Counted from the first letter of the stretch, positions 25,660 to 34,306 are shown. The stretch is DNA of 57,798 nucleotides from Candidatus Caenarcanum bioreactoricola (GCA_001899385.1 MOYB01000002.1:5804-63601), one strand, 5' to 3'. Program-made: numbers and translations. The notes: generated by a model from the letters alone, not told the origin.

Positions 25660-28038
25660 TTATACTTTCAAAGATTCTTTAATAAGTTTTTCAAGATTTA
25701 AAGACATAATTATTCGTCCATCTCCATTAATAGAAATCCCATTTATAAGTCGTCTATTATTTATTTTTGCAGGAATTGAATTTATAACTATATTTTGTTG
25801 ATTCATATAATCAGTGTTTATTAATAATGCATAATCTTTTTTTTGTATTTCACAAATAAATATTAATTTATCCCCAATTTGATTTAATAGATCAAGTGAC
25901 ATATTAGAATTTATTAAAGAAGGATAATAAGGGAAATCTTTTTGAGAAAAAATTTCTTTATATAAAAATTCATTGAAATCTATTATTGAAATAAAATTAT
26001 TTTTATATTCAAATACTTTTTTATTATTTATTAATTTACTTTTTTCTGGATTAAATTTATTTATTTCTTTTATTTCATTAAGGGGGAATCCATATAAAGA
26101 ATCTTTTTGGGAAATTATTATTGAAGGTATAATCGAAATATTCGAAGGGATAAGAAGTTTAAATATAGTGCCTTTATTTAGTTCAGACTCAACTATTATT
26201 TGTCCTCCAAGTGCCTCGATTTTACTATTTACAACATCCATACCAACACCTCTACCAGATAATTCATTTATTTCTTCTTTTGTTGAAAAACCTGCTAAAA
26301 AAATTAATTTTAATAATTTACTTTTTGTCATGGCATCAGCTTGTTCTTTTGTTATAAGATTTTTTTCAATTGCTTTTTTCTTAACTTTTTGAATGTCGAT
26401 ACCACGTCCATCATCTTCTATACATATCCAAATATTATTTGCTTTTGAAAATGCAGATAATTTTATATAACCTTTAGGATTTTTATTGTTTTGTTTTCTT
26501 TCTTCAGCGCTTTCTAGCCCATGATCTAAAGAATTTCTTATTAAATGTGTTAACATTTCATTCAAATCATCAACTATTAAACGATCTATTTGAGTTTTTC
26601 CGCCTTCTATTTCTATTTCTATCTCTTTTCCTATTGATTCAGCTGTTTGTTTTATAAAACTCTTGAATCTATTAAATAATTGATTAATTTCAACCATTCT
26701 TATATTCATTATTGATTGTTGAATATTTTGTGTAATATTTTGTGTGTATTCAAGAGTTGAACAAATATTAGATGTTAGATCTGGATTATGTTCAGATAAC
26801 AACATCGAGAGTCTATTTTGAGATATAATTAGTTCATCAAGAGCATTCATTATATCTTGCAAAATATTTGTATTAACCCTTATAAAACTAGTTTTAATTT
26901 GAAGTTTATTTTTGTTTTTATTTTCAGTATTTGTTTGTAAAGTCTTTTCATTAGTCTTTTGATTATTAGCAATTTCTATTTCATGAATTTCTACAGAATT
27001 TAATTCACAATTCTCTTTTAAAAACTGTAATAAAGTATCTTTGTCTTCTTGTGTTTTACTTATAAAACTTAAATTATAAACGCTGTGTTTAGTTTTTGAA
27101 TCAATAATTCCAGAAATGCTTACAGCTTTTAAATTGTCCTGATTTTGTTTATTAAGTTCTTCTAATGAAGGTTTTGAAGATATGATTTTACCTATATATT
27201 CATTAAATTTATTTATTAAATCAATAAACTGTTTAGCTGGATTTGACACATAATCAGATAAATCAAGAGCTATTTCAAAGATCTTTTCTTTGTCTTCTTT
27301 TAATATGTTTTCTAAAATATTAGGATTGGGATTTTGATTTTGTTCTTTAATTTCTGTTGGAACTATTATTTCAAGACTTTTTATTTCAGAAACGCTTTTC
27401 TTTAAGAAATTTAAGATTTCATCTTGTTTTTCAGTACTTTCAAATAATATTTTTAATTTATCTTTTACAGTAAAATTTTCTTGTAAATTTTCTCTTGAGG
27501 GTTCACAGCTAATTATTTTTGCTTTTATTTCAAGTTTTTTTATTAACATAAAAGCTCTAACCGCAGGTAATTGGCAATCTTCACAAAAATTTACAATTAA
27601 TAATTTTTGATTTGTAGCTTCTTGAGAAGGAAGTTTTGAATCTTCCATTTCAGCTATTATGCTTTCAGATAAAACTTTACAAGCACTTGTTTCACCTTTT
27701 AAATTTATTGTATCTAATATGTTTTTAATGCCTTCAAATGCTCTGAGTTGGCAAGTTAAAAGATTCTTTTCTATAAATATATCTTCTTGTCTATATTTAT
27801 CAAAAAAGTTTTCCATTTTATGACAAATATTAGCAACAGTTTTATATCCCATTGTTGCAGAAGTACCTTTTAAAGTATGTAAAATTCTAAAAATTTCTTT
27901 TATAAGTTCTTTAAAATTATTTAAATTATCTTGTTTTTGGTTTTCTTGCAATAAATCAGCGAATAAAGAATTTAGCTGTTCCAAAAAGGTTTTAGCTTCA
28001 TCAAAAAATAAATCTTTATATTCTTCACCTAAGTTCAT
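25660..28038 (-). CDS. cheA: Chemotaxis histidine kinase CheA-like
   Basis: 792 aa. Hpt/P1 with His54 in LHTLKGTSATMGY; two ferredoxin-like segments (about 145-230 and 305-357) that look like P2-type binding modules; dimerisation helices (about 385-460); HATPase with HLIRNSLDHGLE (N box, 498-509), EDDGRGID and GRGVGMDVV; C-terminal CheW-like domain (about 630-790). No receptor, cheW or cheY is in the window. The membrane-protein gene just upstream is probably cotranscribed. Confidence 0.92.
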   Translation of the reverse strand: MNLGEEYKDLFFDEAKTFLEQLNSLFADLLQENQKQDNLNNFKELIKEIFRILHTLKGTSATMGYKTVANICHKMENFFDKYRQEDIFIEKNLLTCQLRAFEGIKNILDTINLKGETSACKVLSESIIAEMEDSKLPSQEATNQKLLIVNFCEDCQLPAVRAFMLIKKLEIKAKIISCEPSRENLQENFTVKDKLKILFESTEKQDEILNFLKKSVSEIKSLEIIVPTEIKEQNQNPNPNILENILKEDKEKIFEIALDLSDYVSNPAKQFIDLINKFNEYIGKIISSKPSLEELNKQNQDNLKAVSISGIIDSKTKHSVYNLSFISKTQEDKDTLLQFLKENCELNSVEIHEIEIANNQKTNEKTLQTNTENKNKNKLQIKTSFIRVNTNILQDIMNALDELIISQNRLSMLLSEHNPDLTSNICSTLEYTQNITQNIQQSIMNIRMVEINQLFNRFKSFIKQTAESIGKEIEIEIEGGKTQIDRLIVDDLNEMLTHLIRNSLDHGLESAEERKQNNKNPKGYIKLSAFSKANNIWICIEDDGRGIDIQKVKKKAIEKNLITKEQADAMTKSKLLKLIFLAGFSTKEEINELSGRGVGMDVVNSKIEALGGQIIVESELNKGTIFKLLIPSNISIIPSIIISQKDSLYGFPLNEIKEINKFNPEKSKLINNKKVFEYKNNFISIIDFNEFLYKEIFSQKDFPYYPSLINSNMSLDLLNQIGDKLIFICEIQKKDYALLINTDYMNQQNIVINSIPAKINNRRLINGISINGDGRIIMSLNLEKLIKESLKV

Positions 28039-28084
28039 ATTATAAGATATGCCCGAATTTCTTTTTTAATTAAAATTCTTGTTT

Positions 28085-29086
28085 TTAATTGGTTTTCATA
28101 TCAAATTCTTCTTGCTCTTCAATTATTTCAAGATCCTCTTCTAATTCTAAATATTTAGGATTTGTACGCATTTTAATTGTAGGATAAGTTGTTTGTTGAA
28201 TAGAAGTTGGATTTGATGGAATTTCTATTTTTTGTATTTTTATATTTTCATTATCAAAATTTTTATTAAGAAAATCGAAATTTTCTACAGGTTTTTTAGT
28301 ACTTATATTAGTAGGTGCTGAAATAGAAAACATTTGTTTCCCTTTTTTAATTAAATTTTCGTCAGATTTTTTGAAAATTTCTTTGTTTTTAGAAAGTTTA
28401 TTTAATTCTTTTAATAATTCTTTTTGTTTCTTTTTATCGTTACTAAAACTTGGAAAAAGAAAATCTCTAATTATATAAAAACAAGAAAATAATGTAATTA
28501 AACTACTAAAGCCTATAAAAGTAATAAAAGCAAGATTAGCGAAATAATAACTATCTTCACTTAAATATATTGCGAAATTATTTATCAAAAAATATGTTGC
28601 AACAATAAACAAAGATGAAATTGTAAGGGTGATTATAAGGCTTGAATAAGTTAATTTTTGTTTAAAAGAATCATTTTTTTCATTTTCAATAATTAGATTT
28701 ATATAATCTTCTGAATTTATAGGTTGTGATTTGAGTCTCATAAGACCATCACTTAATTCTTTTTTCTTATTAAAATCAAGTAAATCATTGGATACTACAG
28801 AAAATATTAATTTATCAATAACAGTTTGTATAGGTAAATGAGATAATATTTGAATTTCATATTTAGATGCACTAGAACTCATTATTGAAAGTAATTTTGA
28901 TTTATCTGGGATGTTTCCATGTGCTAAAAAATTTTTTATAATTATTTGATGAATCTCTTCTATTGCAGGTTTGCATTTTTTTTGAATTTCAACAATTTGA
29001 TATTTTTTTAAAAATAAAACAAAGATTAGAAAAGCGAAAACAGAGATTCCAAGCGATAAAATAATTGACAAAAAATCAACAGGCAT
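28085..29086 (-). CDS. Hypothetical membrane protein upstream of cheA, 333 aa
   Basis: Not recognised. N-terminal hydrophobic helix (about 5-27), a soluble helical stretch, then two further membrane segments (about 145-167 and 178-202), and a Lys-rich cytosolic tail ending in an acidic patch (LEEDLEIIEEQEEFD). Same strand as cheA with 46 nt between; might be its membrane partner. MotA-like layout was considered, but no MotA motif is seen. Confidence 0.6.
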   Translation of the reverse strand: MPVDFLSIILSLGISVFAFLIFVLFLKKYQIVEIQKKCKPAIEEIHQIIIKNFLAHGNIPDKSKLLSIMSSSASKYEIQILSHLPIQTVIDKLIFSVVSNDLLDFNKKKELSDGLMRLKSQPINSEDYINLIIENEKNDSFKQKLTYSSLIITLTISSLFIVATYFLINNFAIYLSEDSYYFANLAFITFIGFSSLITLFSCFYIIRDFLFPSFSNDKKKQKELLKELNKLSKNKEIFKKSDENLIKKGKQMFSISAPTNISTKKPVENFDFLNKNFDNENIKIQKIEIPSNPTSIQQTTYPTIKMRTNPKYLELEEDLEIIEEQEEFDMKTN

Positions 29087-29159
29087 TTATTTCAAAATTA
29101 TAAATAACTTATTTTATTTTATTATATAATCAATGAAATAGCTCGTTAAAATATAAAAA

Positions 29160-29753
29160 ATGAAAGAAAGAAAAGCTGAAATTTTTAGAAACACTGCTGA
29201 AACAGAAATCTCTGTAAAACTTAAATTAGAAAATCAAAGTTTTTGTGATTTAAATACAGGTGTTGGTTTCTTAGATCACATGTTAGAACAACTCAGCAGA
29301 CACGGCAATCTTAGTCTTCAAATAAATGTAAAACGTATTAAATCACCAGATCATCATCATGTAGTAGAAGATTGTGGAATAGTTTTAGGACAAGCTTTTC
29401 GTAAAGCAATAGAAGATCGTAAAGGTATTATTCGTTATGCTTCGGCTTCTATTCCTATGGACGAAAGTCTTGTTGATGTTAGCTTAGATTTAGCAGATAG
29501 AGCTTTTCTTTCTTATAATATAAAAACTGAAAATCCTAAAATAGGAGATTTTGAAGTTGAATTAGCAGAAGAATTTTGGAGAGCTTTTGTTAATAATTTT
29601 GGTTTAACACTTCATATAAGTAAAATTCGAGGAGAAAATAGTCATCATATAATTGAATCAAGCTTTAAAGCAGTAGCAGTAGCACTTAGAAATGCCATTA
29701 AATATGATCCAGATAAACCAAACACAATGCCTTCTACTAAAGAAATTTTATAA
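29160..29753 (+). CDS. hisB: Imidazoleglycerol-phosphate dehydratase
   Basis: 197 aa, single-function HisB of histidine synthesis. Metal-binding His repeats DHHHVVED and NSHHIIES and the GVGFLDHMLEQLSRHG start are diagnostic. It is alone; no other his gene is in view. The promoter of the duplicated unknown gene lies just 7 nt after its stop. Confidence 0.95.
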   Translation: MKERKAEIFRNTAETEISVKLKLENQSFCDLNTGVGFLDHMLEQLSRHGNLSLQINVKRIKSPDHHHVVEDCGIVLGQAFRKAIEDRKGIIRYASASIPMDESLVDVSLDLADRAFLSYNIKTENPKIGDFEVELAEEFWRAFVNNFGLTLHISKIRGENSHHIIESSFKAVAVALRNAIKYDPDKPNTMPSTKEIL

Positions 29754-29865
29754 ATAACACTTGACGTATTTATATATGTATATTATAATTCATGATATTT
29801 ATTAAAAATAATAACTTATGAATAATCCTTTAAAATTAAATTTAATTGTTAGAGCAAGAACTTCA
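29751..29865 (+). repeat. Direct repeat A: duplicated promoter plus 5' coding end, copy 1
   Basis: 115 nt matching 30592-30706 at 111 positions (four transitions, no gaps; offset 841). Includes promoter, leader, start codon and the first about 16 codons, so the duplication carried its regulatory region. Confidence 0.95.
29761..29789 (+). promoter_or_regulatory. Consensus promoter of duplicated gene, copy 1
   Basis: TTGACG (29761-29766), 17 nt, TATAAT (29784-29789). The leader to the ATG is about 22 nt and contains no Shine-Dalgarno, only A/T. Confidence 0.85.
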
Positions 29866-30384
29866 ACAAGAAATTTTAAGGCATCTAAAACTAAAAGAGA
29901 TCCTTCTGTACCGCCTCTTGAGCCGACTATGATAAGAATTAAAGATCCCAATAGACCAAATCATTTCGGCGATTTTGAAGCTGTAAGTTTGTGGCAACTT
30001 CAAGAGGCTTTAAAAGGACATGAAAGTTTAACATTTGAAGGAATAACAAAATTCGAAACTAAAGATAGAACTCATCAATTAATAGCTGAAATAGGTCATG
30101 GGGCACAAGGTGCACCTACTGAAAAAGAATGGCTTACATTAGTAAATGAAAAAGGGAAACCTATTACAAGCAGTTGGTGGAGATCCTCAAACAGAATTTA
30201 TATACTTACTGGTAATAAATTCCCTAGAACTGAGCGGACGGAAGATTCTTTTGAACTCCCTCATAACATTGGAACTATAAACTGGTCTTCAAGTAATGCA
30301 ACACAAACTCCTATAAGAGATATAGTTGATAGAGCAATTAATGCATATTACAAACTGTCAGCTAAGAAAAGCAGAGAAAAATAA
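29818..30384 (+). CDS. Unknown protein, 188 aa (duplicated family)
   Basis: Not recognised. Basic start MNNPLKLNLIVRARTS, then a likely mixed alpha/beta body with LEPTMIRI, SLWQLQEALKGHESLTFEGI, VNEKGKPI, RIYILTGNKFP and a C-terminal helix RAINAYYKLSAKK. No signal peptide or membrane helix. A shorter, broken paralogue follows at 30659 under an almost identical promoter. Context suggests a lineage-specific, well-transcribed gene; no function can be given. Confidence 0.75.
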   Translation: MNNPLKLNLIVRARTSTRNFKASKTKRDPSVPPLEPTMIRIKDPNRPNHFGDFEAVSLWQLQEALKGHESLTFEGITKFETKDRTHQLIAEIGHGAQGAPTEKEWLTLVNEKGKPITSSWWRSSNRIYILTGNKFPRTERTEDSFELPHNIGTINWSSSNATQTPIRDIVDRAINAYYKLSAKKSREK

Positions 30385-30408
30385 AATATAAATAACTTTC
30401 TTGCCTTG

Positions 30409-30440
30409 AGCCCCCCCCAATCCCCTAAAGGAGGAGTTTT
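30409..30440 (+). repeat. Dispersed C/G hairpin repeat, copy 5
   Basis: C-run, AAT, C-run, TAAA, GGAGG, AGTTTT. One mismatch in the stem compared with other copies. It lies 24 nt past the stop of the 188-aa gene and faces copy 6 in inverted orientation. Confidence 0.8.
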
Positions 30441-30501
30441 AAATTCGTAGTTTTGTGAGGTTTGACGCGGAAAGCCCATTATAAAAAATTATCTCTTGGA
30501 T

Positions 30502-30528
30502 TCCCCCCTTTAGGGGGTGAAGGGGGCT
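30502..30528 (-). repeat. Dispersed C/G hairpin repeat, copy 6
   Basis: Minus-strand orientation: G/C stem CCCCCTAAAGGGGGG with an upstream C-run. With copy 5 it forms a divergent-facing inverted pair about 60 nt apart, in the spacer between the two paralogues. Confidence 0.82.
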
Positions 30529-30591
30529 CCTAAGGGAAATTGAGTCTTCCCCATAAGCCCACTTAAAATCCTGAAGAGCCAAAATAAAAAA

Positions 30592-30706
30592 TAAATAGCA
30601 CTTGACGTATTTATGTATGTATATTATAATTCATGATATTTATTAAAAACAATAACTTATGAATAATCCTTTAAAATTAAATTCAATTGTTAGAGCAAGA
30701 ACTTCA
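30592..30706 (+). repeat. Direct repeat A, copy 2
   Basis: Second copy of the promoter/5' coding repeat, four transitions relative to 29751-29865. Confidence 0.95.
30602..30630 (+). promoter_or_regulatory. Consensus promoter of duplicated gene, copy 2
   Basis: TTGACG (30602-30607), 17 nt, TATAAT (30625-30630); both hexamers and spacing are kept although the gene it drives has in-frame stops. Confidence 0.85.
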
Positions 30707-31120
30707 CAAAGAATTCTTAAGGCAGATCCTCATAAAACAAAGCCTTCTCTTGAGCCGACTGCGATAAGAATTACCAGTGCTGAAGGTGCTCAGATTAATG
30801 CTGAAGCTGTACCTTTAAAAGAACTTATAAGAATCTTAAGAGAACATAACAGCTTAGAATTTGGTGCAGTAAAACAATTTAAATTTGGAGAAAAAGGCAG
30901 GCAACGAGTTCAATTCGGGACTCTTGTATTGGTAGATGAAAACGGAAACCCTATTAAAAAGAAATGGGAACTTTGAGTCTTTGTACTTACTGGCAATCAA
31001 TTTTCTGAAGCTAATAATAAACGTCTAAAAAATCCTTCTAAGCCTTCTAATGAGATTGAAAGGATACTTGAAGAAGAACTTGATGCGTATTATGTATAGT
31101 TAGCTAAGAAAAAAGCATAG
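30659..31120 (+). pseudogene. Second copy of the unknown family, interrupted by two in-frame stops
   Basis: An intact frame of 105 codons ends at TGA (30974-30976). The same frame then goes on with residues VFVLTGNQF, matching RIYILTGNKF of copy 1, and a C-terminal DAYYV, TAG (31097-31099), LAKKKA, TAG (31118-31120), matching AYYKLSAKK. So homology runs through two stops without any frameshift over about 460 nt. It is shorter inside than copy 1 (deleted GHGAQGA region). Simplest view: a young pseudogene, or a functional truncated 105-aa protein; stop read-through is a less likely alternative. Confidence 0.8.
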
Positions 31121-31138
31121 AAAAAGAAAAAATAAAAC

Positions 31139-31168
31139 TTGACAAAATAAAAGTTCTTAAGCTATTCT
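31139..31168 (+). promoter_or_regulatory. Probable promoter of the 98-aa gene
   Basis: TTGACA (31139-31144), 18 nt, TATTCT (31163-31168). The -35 is perfect, the -10 moderate. An SD-like AAGGA lies 7-8 nt before the ATG at 31229. Confidence 0.55.
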
Positions 31169-31228
31169 TAATATTAGGAATAGAAAATATAAATTTAATA
31201 TAACTTTATAATAACAAGGAATAAAAAT

Positions 31229-31525
31229 ATGAATTTACCAGTAGTGGGTCCAATAAGTAGAGCTGTTAGTCATTACAATACTAATTTTCATGATATTCTT
31301 TCTAGAAAATATTATGGCGTAAAAGGTTTTGGAAAATGTTGCACTAAAGGCATTCCTGCTTTAGCAAAACAAACAGCAGCTTCAACTAAAGTCTTAGCAT
31401 CTAAGGCTTGGAATATGCCTTTAAAAGAACTTGCAGGACAAGGTATACAAGCTGTAGGAGAAGTTGCACAAGGATTTGGCAATGTAATTAGTTCTGCAGG
31501 AAGTAGATTATATGCTATTGCTTAA
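31229..31525 (+). CDS. Unknown small protein, 98 aa
   Basis: Not recognised. Mixed start with Tyr/His/Cys (SHYNTNFHDILSRKYYG and FGKCCTKG), then a Gly/Ala-rich, probably amphipathic C-terminal half (GIQAVGEVAQGFGNVISSAGS). No clear signal peptide. It has its own promoter and SD and ends 2 nt from the convergent sigma-factor gene. Its N-terminal part shares no obvious similarity with the neighbouring duplicated family. Confidence 0.65.
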   Translation: MNLPVVGPISRAVSHYNTNFHDILSRKYYGVKGFGKCCTKGIPALAKQTAASTKVLASKAWNMPLKELAGQGIQAVGEVAQGFGNVISSAGSRLYAIA

Positions 31526-31527
31526 TA

Positions 31528-32259
31528 TTAATTAAACTCAACATTATGTTTTTCAAGTTTATTTTTAAGAAGAGCAATTCCTCTATTATGAAGTTGACAA
31601 ACTCTTGATTCTGAAATTCCTAAAATCTTTGAAATTTCTTTCATATTTATTTTTCTAAAATGATAAAGACCTATAATTATTTTTTCTTTTTCTGGCAACT
31701 CTGCAATAGTTTTTTTAAGTATGTCAAATAATATATTTGCTTCACAATTTTCTTCAGGACTTGCTGCTAAATCCGCAACTTGTATTTGAAAATTATTATC
31801 TTCATCCCCAGTTCCTATACAAGCATCAAGAGATAATACAGTCATAGTTGTATTTTTTTGTATTTCTATTAATTCATTAAGATTTATATTTAAATAATTT
31901 GCTAATTCTTCATCTGAAGGTGTTCTTTGCAATCTGTTTTCAAGCTCAAGAATTGCATGACTAAGATCTTTAACTTTTTTTCTAGAATTTCTATTTAAAT
32001 AATCTATTGTTCTTAAATAATCATAAATTGCGCCTTTTATTCTTATATAAAGAAAAGATTTTAAAGAGCCTTTAGCTTCTTGATATTTATCAACAGCTTC
32101 TATTAAACCTATTACTCCATAACTAAATAAATCTTCTTCATTTATATTGCCATTAAAAGAAAGATATTTAAGTTTATCTACTATTTTTCTTACTAAATAT
32201 AGATTTTCTTTAATAAGACATTCTCTATTGGAAATATTTTTTGTGTTTTGAATTTTCAT
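31528..32259 (-). CDS. RNA polymerase sigma-70 family factor, FliA/WhiG-like
   Basis: 243 aa from the ATG (a TTG 15 codons upstream is possible). Region 2 shows LVRKIVDKL, EDLFSYGVIGLIEAVDKY and RIKGAIYDYLR; region 3 LENRLQRTPSDEELANYL; region 4 LPEKEKIIIGLYHFRKINMKEISKILGISESRVCQLHNRG. The GAxxDYLR block and length are FliA/WhiG/SigB-like. In motile bacteria it would drive late flagellar genes; here there is no flagellar neighbour and no FlgM. Confidence 0.9.
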   Translation of the reverse strand: MKIQNTKNISNRECLIKENLYLVRKIVDKLKYLSFNGNINEEDLFSYGVIGLIEAVDKYQEAKGSLKSFLYIRIKGAIYDYLRTIDYLNRNSRKKVKDLSHAILELENRLQRTPSDEELANYLNINLNELIEIQKNTTMTVLSLDACIGTGDEDNNFQIQVADLAASPEENCEANILFDILKKTIAELPEKEKIIIGLYHFRKINMKEISKILGISESRVCQLHNRGIALLKNKLEKHNVEFN

Positions 32260-32412
32260 GATTAATAAAATACAAAAGCTTGTCCTAAGATTAGTTTTAA
32301 ACAAATCCCAAAAGTTTTCATAAGTAATTTAGTTGATAAAAAAGCTATAATAGAGATTTCATTCAATGAATACTCTAATTTTTAAACGTTAAATTTTTTA
32401 AGAAAGGCTATT

Positions 32413-32919
32413 ATGAGCGATTTTCAACTTGTATTAACTGTATTCGGGGGAATCTTGATATTTTTCGGGGTTATAAACTTGATATATCAAATTTTTTCTG
32501 CTAGTTCATTAGTATTAGCAGGCATAATATGTCTTAATTTTGCATGGAATTGGTTTTCTTGGTTTTGGTTAATACCTTTTATATTTTTATGTTTAATTGC
32601 AATTACAAGTACTTTGTTTTGTACTGGAATAAAAGCAAAAGAATATTTAGGAAATAAAGCTTGGTTGCCTGTTTTAGGATGTATTTTAGGAGCAATTTTT
32701 ATTCCAGTACCTTTTATTGGTCCTTTATTAGGAGTGTTTTTAATGTCTATTTTTATATTTTCAAATAAAGAAACTTTTAATCTTCCTCCTGAAATTGCTA
32801 ATTCTAATGTTTTTAATAAAGCCCTTATAATTACTTTTTCTTGTTTTTTAGGATTAATAATTGAAGCAACAATTATTTTTATAATGTTAGTTTTATTGTT
32901 ATTTTTAGCAATTTTTTAG
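32413..32919 (+). CDS. Hypothetical polytopic membrane protein, 168 aa
   Basis: Not recognised. Five strongly hydrophobic segments, with Trp-rich (WNWFSWFWL) and Pro/Gly (IPVPFIGPLLG) turns. SD-like AAGG precedes the ATG. It lies between the sigma gene (divergent) and pgi (codirectional, 61 nt). Confidence 0.65.
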   Translation: MSDFQLVLTVFGGILIFFGVINLIYQIFSASSLVLAGIICLNFAWNWFSWFWLIPFIFLCLIAITSTLFCTGIKAKEYLGNKAWLPVLGCILGAIFIPVPFIGPLLGVFLMSIFIFSNKETFNLPPEIANSNVFNKALIITFSCFLGLIIEATIIFIMLVLLLFLAIF

Positions 32920-32980
32920 TATGAATAAATTAAAAATATAATAAAATAATCTTAAATTTCCAAAATATTAGTTTTTATAA

Positions 32981-34306
32981 ATGTTAAACATTAAAGATAA
33001 CTTATTAAATTTTAATCTTAAAAATGAAATCGAAAATAAAAAATCTCAAATAAATTTATTCATAGAAGATTGTTTAAAAAGAAAAGAAGATAAAAATGAT
33101 TGGCTTGGTTGGCTTAATTTACACGAAGATGAACAATCTTTTCAGGAAATAAAAGAATATTCTAAAGAAATTGTTGAAAGTAAAAAGTTTGATAATTTAG
33201 TTATACTTGGAATTGGAGGCTCAGCCCTTGGTCCTAAAGCAATTATTCAAGCACTTAAACACCCTCTTTGGAATGAATTATCTTCTGAAAAAAGACAGGG
33301 GTTTTTAAAAATTTATTTTATTGACAATGTTGACCCAGATTGGACTAATAGTATATTAAATCATCTTGATATAAAGAGAACTCTTTTTTGTACTATTACT
33401 AAGTCTGGCGGTACTGCTGAAACAACAAGTGTTTTCTTATGGGCAAGAGATATGCTTATAAAAGAATTAGGAGATAATTGGAAAAAAAATCTTGTACTTA
33501 TTACTGATCCTAAAAAAGGAACGCTTAGAGCTTTTGCAGATAGAGAAAATGTAAAATCTTTTAAAATAGAATCATCTGTCGGTGGAAGGTTTTCTGTTTT
33601 TTCTGCTGTTGGAATGCTTCCTGCTGCGCTTTGTGGCATAGATATCGATAAATTTAAAAAAGCACTTGCTATAAGTTATAAAGATATATTTGAAAAGAAA
33701 AATCTTGATAATCTTGGTCTGAAATTAGCTATAGCACTTTTTCATGCAGATAAAAATCTTGGAAAGAAAACAAATATTTTAATGCCTTATTCTAGTCATC
33801 TTGAAAAAATTGCGGATTGGTATGTTCAGCTTGTTGCAGAATCTTTAGGTAAAAATAGACAAACAGGACCACTCCCAGTAAAAGCAGTAGGTGCAACAGA
33901 CCAGCATTCTCAATTACAGCTTTTTGCAGAAGGACCACTTGATAAAATAGTGTTCTTTATAAAAATAAATAATTTTAAAAATGATTTTAATATACCAAAA
34001 CAAGAAGTTATAGGTTTTGAAAATTTAGCAGGAGAAACTCTAAAAAGATTAATTCATGCGGAAGGAGAGGGAACAGCGCGCGCTTTAGCAAAAAAAGAAG
34101 TGCCGAGTTTAACAATAGAAATGCCTGAAATTTCAGAAGAAAATCTTGCTGAATTACTTTATGGATTTGAAATAATGACTGCTTTATCTGGTTTTCTTTA
34201 TAATGTAGATCCTTTTAATCAACCAGGTGTTGAACTAAGTAAAAAATATACTTATGCTCTTCTTGGAAAAAAAGGTTTTGAAGAATATTTAAAAGAATTA
34301 GTTTAA
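32981..34306 (+). CDS. pgi: Glucose-6-phosphate isomerase
   Basis: 441 aa. Interconverts glucose-6-P and fructose-6-P. Sugar-phosphate motifs GIGGSALGPKA and TKSGGTAETT, the GVGGRFSVFSAVG-type block (SVGGRFSVFSAVGMLP) and the QLVAESLGK and ATDQHSQLQLF blocks with catalytic Glu and His are present. The length matches the short bacterial Pgi form. Confidence 0.96.
   Translation: MLNIKDNLLNFNLKNEIENKKSQINLFIEDCLKRKEDKNDWLGWLNLHEDEQSFQEIKEYSKEIVESKKFDNLVILGIGGSALGPKAIIQALKHPLWNELSSEKRQGFLKIYFIDNVDPDWTNSILNHLDIKRTLFCTITKSGGTAETTSVFLWARDMLIKELGDNWKKNLVLITDPKKGTLRAFADRENVKSFKIESSVGGRFSVFSAVGMLPAALCGIDIDKFKKALAISYKDIFEKKNLDNLGLKLAIALFHADKNLGKKTNILMPYSSHLEKIADWYVQLVAESLGKNRQTGPLPVKAVGATDQHSQLQLFAEGPLDKIVFFIKINNFKNDFNIPKQEVIGFENLAGETLKRLIHAEGEGTARALAKKEVPSLTIEMPEISEENLAELLYGFEIMTALSGFLYNVDPFNQPGVELSKKYTYALLGKKGFEEYLKELV

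Larger units (their letters stand above)
30385..30658. other. Spacer between the two paralogues
   Basis: 274 nt without an ORF of coding character. Holds repeat copies 5 and 6 as an inverted pair and, at its right end, the duplicated promoter with its short leader. Confidence 0.8.

Noticed and set aside
25973-26392. 139-aa plus-strand ORF opposite cheA
   Set aside because: It is a low-complexity shadow of conserved CheA kinase codons.
4239-30528. CRISPR-like array from the C/G repeats
   Set aside because: The copies are kilobases apart, in both orientations, with no regular spacers and no cas genes.
30974-30976. Genome-wide recoding of TGA
   Set aside because: TGA ends other intact genes (e.g. 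3852, 46751, 57742 and rbfA), and Trp is TGG throughout, so the code is standard.
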